NCBI GenBank assembly: GCA_964535155.1
Contig: CAZHSR010000013.1
Location: 1 to 19,258 of the forward strand
Source: JAGPFW01 sp964535155
GTDB taxonomy: Bacteria; Patescibacteriota; WWE3; UBA101185; UBA10185
Direction: 5' to 3'
Length of the DNA stretch: 19,258 bases
Shown here: piece by piece, positions 13,655 to 19,258 of the stretch
Numbering within the stretch: the first letter of the stretch is position 1
Layout of the letters: every line of letters begins with the position of its first letter
Translations under genes and position numbers: made by a program
Notes under the pieces: generated by a model
Told to the model about the DNA's origin: nothing
Seen by the model: the letters and a program-made list of their open reading frames with translations, nothing else
Databases searched by the model: none

Positions 13655-14979
13655 GCAAAAATGAACCCTTGGATCTAGCAATTGTATACTTCTCGCATGA
13701 TGGAATAACCAGCTTATATTGTGGTGTAGGAACTTCCGGAAGAGATATCTGCTACTCTATGTTAGAAATAAGTCAATTGCTTGAGAAAAGAAATATTAAG
13801 CTTACTTTCTATCCTGGAACGATTCGTTATTCCAGAAGTTTTCATGGTTATTCTTCAGGAGTGAGAAAAGAAGTAGAAGAGATAACTAAATGTTTCGATA
13901 CCAATATCATAGAAGTAGAGAATGGTAGTGACGGGACATTATCCTATGGGAATGTAGATTATTGGCAAACAGCGTCTCAAAACGCAGCAAAAGAAATAGA
14001 CCAGATAGCTAGAAGACACAGTTTGGTAATTGCGCTGTCGAGTGACACACCTTTTGCTGGAGTAGCCAGATTTTCTAAAGCAGATAATGTTAAGCATATA
14101 TGGATTCCTCGTAGCACAGCTAAGATACACGCCTCTTTCAAGCTGCGTAAAGAGGATGGAAGTATGGACGACTTTATGGGCAAAAGGATAAATTGGGAGA
14201 TGCAGGCTATCAGAACAGCCAACAAAACTCCAAAGGCATATGTTGGATATATTGGAAATTTTGTAAAAGAACATCTCATAAAGGAATATGGCACACAAAA
14301 TAAAGCTTTGATTGAAACTCGTATCGGACTGTATCTGCCAAGACTGGAGAAATACAGAACTCCCCAGCATGTAATAGAAAGTTACTTGATTAAAAATGAG
14401 ATACCCATAAATAAAAAGCTTTTAGTTTCATTTGCACGAGCAGAATATTATAAAGGTTTGGACCTAGTCCTAAAGTTAGGCGGGTACCTAAAGGAGCAGA
14501 CAGATATACAAACAGTTATACTAGCAGTTCCTTACAGTATGGATGACCCTTATATTTCAGAACTGAGGGATATACGTAAACAATACAATCCTGAAGCTAT
14601 TTTGCGATTTGGACATGATTTCATTACACCTCATTATCTAATGCAATGGAAAAACACTGCGATAGTCAGTGTTTTATCAAGGCAGGAACCCACAGGATTA
14701 GTTCCAAACGAATTCCGTTTCTACAAAAACTCGGCGGCGCAACTGTTGGTATCTAACAAGGATGGGTTACCTGAGCGCGTAAATTCTGGAATTGACGGTT
14801 TCGTCTGTGACATAGATAAGTTTTCTGACGTAGTACAAAAAGCAACTACTATTCTCAATCTTTCGGAAGAAGAAAAACGCAAAATATGCAGTGCTGGGTA
14901 TGAAACAATTCAGAAGCGCTATTACCTTCCAGTAAATATTTATGAGGCAATATACGCCATTATAGAATATGAGTGTTGA
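13651..14979 (+). CDS. GT-B glycosyltransferase, family 4-like
   Basis: 442 aa, soluble. The N-terminal Rossmann half begins with AIVYFSHDGI and a GVGTSGRDICYSM glycine loop as in GT4 enzymes. The C-terminal half has VSFARAEYYKGLDLVLKL, then RFGHDFITPHYL and the nucleotide-sugar signature EPTGLVPNE with E346 and E354 (EX7E), followed by SNKDGLPERVNSGIDGFV. These define a retaining GT-B transferase that uses an NDP-sugar. No membrane segment is seen. The acceptor is unknown; within this operon a nucleoside or nucleobase derivative, or an amine, is more likely than surface polysaccharide. Start overlaps the kinase stop as ATGA, and its end overlaps the next start by eleven bases. Confidence 0.88.
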   Translation: MSKNEPLDLAIVYFSHDGITSLYCGVGTSGRDICYSMLEISQLLEKRNIKLTFYPGTIRYSRSFHGYSSGVRKEVEEITKCFDTNIIEVENGSDGTLSYGNVDYWQTASQNAAKEIDQIARRHSLVIALSSDTPFAGVARFSKADNVKHIWIPRSTAKIHASFKLRKEDGSMDDFMGKRINWEMQAIRTANKTPKAYVGYIGNFVKEHLIKEYGTQNKALIETRIGLYLPRLEKYRTPQHVIESYLIKNEIPINKKLLVSFARAEYYKGLDLVLKLGGYLKEQTDIQTVILAVPYSMDDPYISELRDIRKQYNPEAILRFGHDFITPHYLMQWKNTAIVSVLSRQEPTGLVPNEFRFYKNSAAQLLVSNKDGLPERVNSGIDGFVCDIDKFSDVVQKATTILNLSEEEKRKICSAGYETIQKRYYLPVNIYEAIYAIIEYEC

Positions 14980-16057
14980 TTTGAAAGACTTTAAAGAACA
15001 TATAAAGCATAACATAGAGAAACGAACAAAGTTTTTAGGATATCCTTTAAATCTGGCCTTCTCTTTTGAAGACATATATGACGTTTTTAGTGTTAACTTA
15101 AATTTATTGGGTAGCCCTTGTGAAGCTGGAACAAGATATAAGTACGAAAAGAGTGTCGTAGATCATATAGCCCATTTATATAACTTTAATAATGGTGCTT
15201 ATTGGGGATATGTTACATCTGGAGGTACAGAAGGAAATATGTATGGGTTACTTTTAGGTAGAGTTAAGATGAAAGATTCTGTTTTGCTTTTTTCTGAGGC
15301 TAGCCACTACTCTATAGAAAAAAGCGCCCAAATACTGAAAATTCCTTTCGAAAAAGTAAAGAGTCTAAGCTCGGGAGAAATTGATTATACAGATCTAGAA
15401 AAAGTACTTAACAAATACCCAAGGAAGGGAATTTTGCTTAACTGCAATCTAGGAACTACAATGCGTGGCGGTATTGATAATCTAGAGGAGATTAAACAAT
15501 TGCTCGATAAAACAAATCCAGATAATTACTACATTCACGTAGATGGAGCCTTGTTTGGGGGCTATATACCATATGTTGATGTACATATTACAAAGATACT
15601 TGGAGAAATCGCCGATAGCTTCGCGATATCAGGGCACAAATTTTTTGGTACTCCATTTCCTTCTGGCATTTTCCTATGCAAAAAAAATCTACCAGGTAAT
15701 TTCACAACAGCTAAATATACAAAGAGTAGTGACGTGACTTTTCTCGGATCACGAAATGGGCATTCAGCTGCTTTATTATGGTACTTAATACAAAAAAAGC
15801 ATCCAAACATTTTCAAACAAGAAATTGAAGATTGCCTGAACAAAGCCAAATATTTACAGAACTCCTTGGAGGACTTGGGATATCTTGTATGGAGAAATAA
15901 ACATTCCAATATTGTGTTTTTCAAAAAAGTCGCACCATTTGTAGCCAAAAATTGGATCTTAGCAACCGAAGGTGATATATCACATGTTGTCGTGATGCAA
16001 CATGTAACCAAAGCTATGCTCGATGGGTTTTTGTTAGATCTAGCAAAAACACTCTAA
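14969..16057 (+). CDS. PLP-dependent decarboxylase of the histidine/serine decarboxylase type
   Basis: 362 aa. YVTSGGTEGNMYGL (81-94) and SEASHYSIEKSAQIL (109-123), with H113 stacking on PLP, match group II decarboxylases of the bacterial histidine decarboxylase (Hdc) branch. GEIDY (136-140) and NLGTTMRGGID follow, then IHVDGALFGG with D192, and SGHKFFGTPFPSGI with K224 as the Schiff-base lysine. DVTFLGSRNGHSA is the usual substrate-loop region. The reaction is expected to be decarboxylation of histidine, serine or a related amino acid to an amine. In this operon the amine could become part of the product. The start overlaps the glycosyltransferase gene. Length is as expected for the family. 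Confidence 0.9.
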   Translation: MSVDLKDFKEHIKHNIEKRTKFLGYPLNLAFSFEDIYDVFSVNLNLLGSPCEAGTRYKYEKSVVDHIAHLYNFNNGAYWGYVTSGGTEGNMYGLLLGRVKMKDSVLLFSEASHYSIEKSAQILKIPFEKVKSLSSGEIDYTDLEKVLNKYPRKGILLNCNLGTTMRGGIDNLEEIKQLLDKTNPDNYYIHVDGALFGGYIPYVDVHITKILGEIADSFAISGHKFFGTPFPSGIFLCKKNLPGNFTTAKYTKSSDVTFLGSRNGHSAALLWYLIQKKHPNIFKQEIEDCLNKAKYLQNSLEDLGYLVWRNKHSNIVFFKKVAPFVAKNWILATEGDISHVVVMQHVTKAMLDGFLLDLAKTL

Positions 16058-16080
16058 AGCGTGTGTTAAAATACAGCAGT

Positions 16081-16752
16081 ATGAATAAGACAAAACTTGA
16101 AGATAACTATACTAAGGAAATTGCGATCCTAAAGGACATATTTGGCAACTCTATAGAAGCTGCAGGTGGGAAAGGACACAGATTCTTTCACCAACTACGT
16201 GTTGCATATGCAGCAGATGCCCTAGCTCGGAAACTTAATATTTCGAGTGCTGAAAGGAAACTAATTAGGTTAGCTGCCTTATTCCATGATATTGGAAAAG
16301 CACCACGTATTAAAGATGATGGCTCCTTAGATGGAAGCCAGGAAGCCGACAAGAAACAGGGGAACCATATGGATAAGACTTTGGTATTTGATTTGCTGAT
16401 TAAATATATTGGGCACTTACACAACAAGAATGTTCTGGAAAGCGTTTCAGAAATAATATCTGATTCTAAGTCCTACCAAGAAGATGCTAGAATAGTGATG
16501 GATGCAGATAATTTGGATGAAGTAGGACTTGTTAATATTTGGAAAATGTTTACATTTGGTGGTGCTTTTAAGGTTGACATTGCGGAAACCCTTGAGTATT
16601 ACTTTGAGGAAGATCGCCCGCGACTTCTAAAGAAAATGCAAGAGATATTGTTTTTTGATATATCAAAAGAATGGGCACAAGAGAGAATCTCCCACGTTGA
16701 CAAGACCTTGAAAAACCTCCAAAAAGAAGTAATAGCAGAAGATCTAAAATGA
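16081..16752 (+). CDS. HD-domain phosphohydrolase
   Basis: About 223 aa. A first metal-ligand His (HRFFHQLRVAYAADALA), the HD pair in ALFHDIGKAPR (about 69-70 from this start), a His in GNHMDKTLV and an Asp in MDADNLDEVG form the full HD metal site. Members with this layout hydrolyse nucleotides, such as dNTPs, dNMPs or signalling nucleotides. It is not a long dGTPase or a GGDEF partner. In this setting it could remove an unmodified nucleotide or an intermediate. A TTG at 16063 would add six residues, but the ATG at 16081 is preferred; neither has a Shine-Dalgarno. It is 23 bases after the decarboxylase and overlaps the next gene as ATGA. Confidence 0.88.
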   Translation: MNKTKLEDNYTKEIAILKDIFGNSIEAAGGKGHRFFHQLRVAYAADALARKLNISSAERKLIRLAALFHDIGKAPRIKDDGSLDGSQEADKKQGNHMDKTLVFDLLIKYIGHLHNKNVLESVSEIISDSKSYQEDARIVMDADNLDEVGLVNIWKMFTFGGAFKVDIAETLEYYFEEDRPRLLKKMQEILFFDISKEWAQERISHVDKTLKNLQKEVIAEDLK

Positions 16753-17321
16753 TTCCCAAAGACCTCACTATATGCACAGGTAATAAAGCCAAATACAAAG
16801 AATATGTGGAATCTCTTATGTATCATGGTCTAAGTAACGTTGAATTTATCCAAAAAACATTGGATTTTATTGAACCCAAAACAATCTCACTAAGGGATGT
16901 TGCAATAGCCAAAGCACGACAAGCATATGATACTGTTAGAAAACCACTGCTAGTTGATGACGCTGGATTATATATATCCGCCTATGAAAATTTTCCTGGT
17001 ACTTATACCAAGTTTGCAGCTAATACTTTGGGTATACCAACAGTCTACAAATTGGCTTTGAAATCTACTAGTACATTAGAGTTTCGCCTAGTCCTCTGTT
17101 ATTACGATGGTTTAGTCATGCAATGTTTTGAGGGAAGCATGCTTGGTAGTATAAAAAAACTTAGTGGTGAGAAGTTGAATAGTTTACAATACAATGATTT
17201 TTTTATACCCACAACGGGTCCACAAAAAGTCCTTTCAGAATATACATTGGGCGACCGTATTAAATTCTCGCACAGATCTCAAGCAATAAAAAAGTTTGTG
17301 AACTGGATTAAAACCTGCTAG
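16749..17321 (+). CDS. Ham1/ITPase-like nucleoside triphosphate pyrophosphatase
   Basis: 190 aa. TGNKAKYKEY (10-19) is the nucleotide-binding start of RdgB/Ham1 proteins; AIAKARQAY then PLLVDDAGLYISAYENFPGTYTKFA (from about 66) contains the metal-binding DD and the conserved FPG. Close to the end, FSHRSQAIKKF is the family's SHR signature. RdgB removes non-canonical purine triphosphates such as ITP by releasing pyrophosphate. The middle of the protein is divergent (it lacks the usual GLG-YDP-F segment), which suggests a changed substrate. Its start overlaps the HD gene stop as ATGA. Confidence 0.88.
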   Translation: MIPKDLTICTGNKAKYKEYVESLMYHGLSNVEFIQKTLDFIEPKTISLRDVAIAKARQAYDTVRKPLLVDDAGLYISAYENFPGTYTKFAANTLGIPTVYKLALKSTSTLEFRLVLCYYDGLVMQCFEGSMLGSIKKLSGEKLNSLQYNDFFIPTTGPQKVLSEYTLGDRIKFSHRSQAIKKFVNWIKTC

Positions 17322-17347
17322 TTGAAGAGGTATTCAAATTGTGGTAG

Positions 17348-17364
17348 TGTACATCTAATGTACA
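17348..17364. promoter_or_regulatory. Second TGTACA-N5-TGTACA element, at the start of the thymidylate-synthase-like gene
   Basis: TGTACA-TCTAA-TGTACA overlaps the ATG at 17358 and has the same spacing as the element in the operon promoter. It might mark an internal control point; chance is possible because TGTACA alone is not rare here. Confidence 0.3.
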
Positions 17365-18083
17365 TTAATGACCCCAACTTTGGTATTCAAATTCATAACA
17401 GTTCCATAGGGGCCGCTTGGTTAGATATGACAGCAGCAATACTCCAACACGGCACAGTGAGCTACGATGAAGATCGCAAAAGGCTAGCAGTTCAAAACAT
17501 ACGCTTAAAAGTTATAAAACAAGTTTCTGAGGATCCCCTGTTTGAGAAATATGCAGATACACAAAATATTGAACACATGAAAGAGTTAGTATTCAACAAA
17601 GCCGAAATGTTTGACTTTGATGTAGTTCCAAGTTTTAGTCCTGGTGCAAAAAGTTACTATCAAAGAATTGTAGAAGGCAAAATGTTTGACTTTGTCATCA
17701 AACGATTGAGCTTAATTCCCGAAAGCAAAAAGGCGATTATGATCTTTCCAACCTATGAAGATTATACTCAAGTACTGAATAATCAACGGGACGACTACTT
17801 ACCTTGTCTGATTGCATACCAGACAAGATTACTTGAGAAAGAAAATTACTATATTCAAAACAACGTATTTTTTATGCGCTCTTGGGATGCTTTCCAAAAA
17901 GCTCCCGGAAATCTTACAACTATGGTTATGCTATCAGAAAAGATCGCAAAAAAATTGACGAAGATTTTGGGTAAAGAGATACGTTTAGGATGTTTGGATG
18001 GCTTGATAACAGATGCTCACATTTATGAAGAAACTTTGGGTAACGCTAGAAAAACAATAGAGGAAGTGGGCTATTCAAACTAG
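17358..18083 (+). CDS. Thymidylate-synthase-like enzyme (dUMP/dCMP hydroxymethylase superfamily)
   Basis: 241 aa from this ATG. The catalytic set of thymidylate synthase is present in order: Cys in YLPCLIAYQ, RSWD (RSxD phosphate-binding), an Asn eleven residues after that Arg in KAPGNLTTM, and D-x-H-x-Y in ITDAHIY. The 11-residue Arg-to-Asn distance equals that of E. coli ThyA (R166, N177), and the Cys is 24 residues before the Arg instead of 20. The family methylates or hydroxymethylates C5 of pyrimidine nucleotides using methylene-folate. Overall similarity to ThyA is low, closer in shape to archaeal and antibiotic-pathway forms (MilA, PolB, BcmA). A TTG at 17322 directly after the previous stop would add twelve residues; neither start has a Shine-Dalgarno. 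The gene's TAG overlaps the stop of the convergent gene. Confidence 0.82.
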   Translation: MYINDPNFGIQIHNSSIGAAWLDMTAAILQHGTVSYDEDRKRLAVQNIRLKVIKQVSEDPLFEKYADTQNIEHMKELVFNKAEMFDFDVVPSFSPGAKSYYQRIVEGKMFDFVIKRLSLIPESKKAIMIFPTYEDYTQVLNNQRDDYLPCLIAYQTRLLEKENYYIQNNVFFMRSWDAFQKAPGNLTTMVMLSEKIAKKLTKILGKEIRLGCLDGLITDAHIYEETLGNARKTIEEVGYSN

Positions 18084-18667
18084 AGCTTTTTATTCTTCCT
18101 ATCTCTAATTATCAGGTTGCGAATCTCCTCACTTTTACTGGTTTTGTGTTTTTCTGCCAAGTCCCGTAAATAATTGTCTAAAGATTTTTCCAGTACCAAG
18201 TTAAATTTGGCTGTTCTATGATGCAACTCCACTTGTTTGAAATAATCCTCTAAAATTTTGGGTAATGTACTTAGACTATAATCAGCAAAATACACAGATT
18301 CAGAGTTTCGAGGGTCGATTAAGAAATTAGTAAAAGCATATTCTTCCGCCGATTTAGGGGGCACGTAGTTGGCTTTTTCATCGTGAAAAAGAAAAAGAAC
18401 TGCTAAATTCCTATCCAATGCCATATGGTATTGTTGTCCTACCTCTAGTGTTGGATCCGTTCTTTCTAAAATAACAGCGTCAGCATCCATTATTCCCCTA
18501 AGAGTTCCACGAAATTTAGCGAACAATCCGTTATCTCCTGCTTTGGTATCATGAACCCATTCGTGAGAAATGGAGTGCCCCAGACCCTTTATAGTATCAT
18601 TAATTTGTTTATATATTTTTGAATGGTTTCGGAATCCTAAAGATGAACCACCAAAATGGACTTTCAT
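18080..18667 (-). CDS. Deoxyribosyltransferase-like domain fused to a ribbon-helix-helix DNA-binding domain
   Basis: 195 aa. Residues about 1-130 look like the nucleoside 2-deoxyribosyltransferase fold: strand MKVHFGGSSLG, helix, IMDADAVILERTDPTLEVGQQYHMALDRNLAVLFLF, where ADAVI and an E75-GQQYHMAL helix correspond to the family's D-A-x-x and catalytic Glu positions. Residues about 153-190 (AKFNLVLEKSLDNYL, RDLAEKHKTSKSEEIRNLI) are a typical Arc/MetJ-type ribbon-helix-helix. Such a fusion could sense a nucleotide and regulate DNA, or be a nucleotide hydrolase with a dimerisation tail. It is convergent with the operon (stops share CTAG) and divergent from the amidohydrolase gene 42 bases away. 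The domain calls are from motif recall; RHH is the more certain. Confidence 0.72.
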   Translation of the reverse strand: MKVHFGGSSLGFRNHSKIYKQINDTIKGLGHSISHEWVHDTKAGDNGLFAKFRGTLRGIMDADAVILERTDPTLEVGQQYHMALDRNLAVLFLFHDEKANYVPPKSAEEYAFTNFLIDPRNSESVYFADYSLSTLPKILEDYFKQVELHHRTAKFNLVLEKSLDNYLRDLAEKHKTSKSEEIRNLIIRDRKNKKL

Positions 18668-18701
18668 ACGAGCATTCTAGCATCAACTACTTAAAAAGCA
18701 A
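18668..18701 (-). promoter_or_regulatory. Leaderless-type promoter of the RHH-fusion gene
   Basis: On the minus strand TTGCTT (18701-18696), a 16-base spacer and TAGAAT (18679-18674) are followed after six bases by the ATG. It fills the whole gap to the divergent amidohydrolase gene, so both promoters must overlap. Confidence 0.5.
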
Positions 18702-18709
18702 TTGTGCAT

Positions 18710-19258
18710 ATGGATATATACTCTAATAAAAGTTTTGTGAAACATAATTTCCTAGATCCCATTGAGGGTTCCTACCGCATTGCGGACTTATTGACGACGG
18801 GTAATTTTGTTACTGTTAATCTAGATAAGAAAGGTGATACCAAGCTAATTCACTCAGTACATACAAGAGAGCATATAGCATATGTAAGAAAATGTGCAGA
18901 TAATCGCGAGGAATTGGCACAGATACGACTCACTCCTGAGAGTTATTCGTTAGCTCTTTTAGCCGCAAAGACAACCTATATTGCATCCCTTAACAATGGT
19001 TTTGCCGTTGTTAGACCCCCAGGACACCACGCGCAACGAAACAAAGCCGCAGGTTTCTGCTTCTTTAACAACATTGCAGTTGCTACAACAAAGTTACTCC
19101 AAAAAGGATTGCGAGTTGCCATTATGGATATTGATGGGCATCACGGAGATGGCACTGAAAGTATCTTTGCGCACGTTCCCAATGTTATATATTGCTCTAT
19201 ACACCAAAAGGTGGATTTTATGAAAACAGGACATACTTCTTTTGCAAACTGTTACAAT
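18710..19258 (+). CDS. Histone-deacetylase-family amidohydrolase, 5' part
   Basis: The frame is open to the right edge, giving 183 residues. VVRPPGHHAQ, AGFCFFNNIAVA and AIMDIDGHHGDGTESIF are the core motifs of the HDAC/AcuC/acetylpolyamine amidohydrolase superfamily: the double His of PGHH are the general base/acid, and DIDGHH provides a zinc-ligand Asp and His. The usual D-x-D-V-H-H-G-N-G-T block is DIDGHHGDGT here. Members remove acyl groups from lysine, polyamines or small amides with zinc. Start ATG at 18710 has no Shine-Dalgarno. Next to an amine-forming decarboxylase and glycosyltransferase, deacylation of a small amide or acetamido intermediate is a reasonable guess. The rest of the gene and the second metal-ligand motif lie beyond the window. 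Confidence 0.88.
   Translation, partial: MDIYSNKSFVKHNFLDPIEGSYRIADLLTTGNFVTVNLDKKGDTKLIHSVHTREHIAYVRKCADNREELAQIRLTPESYSLALLAAKTTYIASLNNGFAVVRPPGHHAQRNKAAGFCFFNNIAVATTKLLQKGLRVAIMDIDGHHGDGTESIFAHVPNVIYCSIHQKVDFMKTGHTSFANCYN

Noticed and set aside
13939..14370. Long minus-strand open frames within the glycosyltransferase gene
   Set aside because: Their low-complexity, Cys/Ser/Phe-rich translations are typical of antisense frames, and the plus-strand gene has clear GT motifs.
15543..16011. Open frames on both strands inside the decarboxylase gene
   Set aside because: They overlap the PLP-binding core of a well-supported gene and show no motif of their own.
18981..19223. An 80-codon plus-strand frame near the right edge
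   Set aside because: It is out of frame with the HDAC-family gene, whose PGHH and DGHHGDGT motifs run through the same bases.

Overview
The window looks like a piece of chromosome from an AT-rich, small-genome bacterium, most likely of the Candidate Phyla Radiation (Patescibacteria). Reasons: very compact genes, a stand-alone EMAP/Trbp111-type tRNA-binding protein, a short glycogen-phosphorylase-type enzyme, an adenosylcobalamin-dependent ribonucleotide reductase with a Cys-rich tail, and many genes whose start codon sits 6-9 bases after a -10 box (leaderless style). TGA is used as an ordinary stop (for example after the 3-methyladenine glycosylase and the glycosyltransferase), so the code appears standard and the UGA=Gly lineages are unlikely. 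The phylum assignment is an inference.

Left part (1-4151): 3' end of nrdJ with a strong terminator, a minus-strand pair (alpha-glucan phosphorylase, then an 89-aa unknown), tRNA-Glu(TTC), a solute-binding protein of the oligopeptide type, and tRNA-His(GTG). Both tRNA genes encode CCA.

Decayed island (4152-5277): directly downstream of tRNA-His lies a second copy of the tRNA 3' end, followed by the wreck of an AbiEi/AbiEii toxin-antitoxin pair (frameshift, in-frame stop, internal deletion) and an unrecognised small frame.

Middle part (5278-10813): an unusual Ppx/GppA phosphatase fused to a nucleoside-2-deoxyribosyltransferase-like domain, in a probable operon with a 3-methyladenine DNA glycosylase; a minus-strand block of a polyprenyl-phosphate sugar-1-phosphate transferase, TypA/BipA and the tRNA-binding protein; and a divergent Nudix hydrolase.

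Right part (10933-19258), the main point of interest: a minus-strand pair (compact NDK-like kinase, SAM methyltransferase) diverges from a tightly coupled plus-strand operon encoding a QueC-like enzyme, a dNMP-kinase-like P-loop kinase, a GT-B glycosyltransferase, a histidine-decarboxylase-type PLP enzyme, an HD hydrolase, a Ham1/ITPase-like pyrophosphatase and a thymidylate-synthase-like enzyme. It ends tail to tail against a deoxyribosyltransferase-like/ribbon-helix-helix fusion, which diverges from a histone-deacetylase-family amidohydrolase that runs off the window. Taken together this is a full nucleotide tool kit: C5 pyrimidine alkylation, deazapurine-type chemistry, phosphorylation up and down, glycosylation, amine formation and deacylation. 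It resembles both phage DNA-hypermodification gene sets and mildiomycin/bacimethrin-type nucleoside pathways. I do not recognise this combination as a described system. The product cannot be told from sequence alone.
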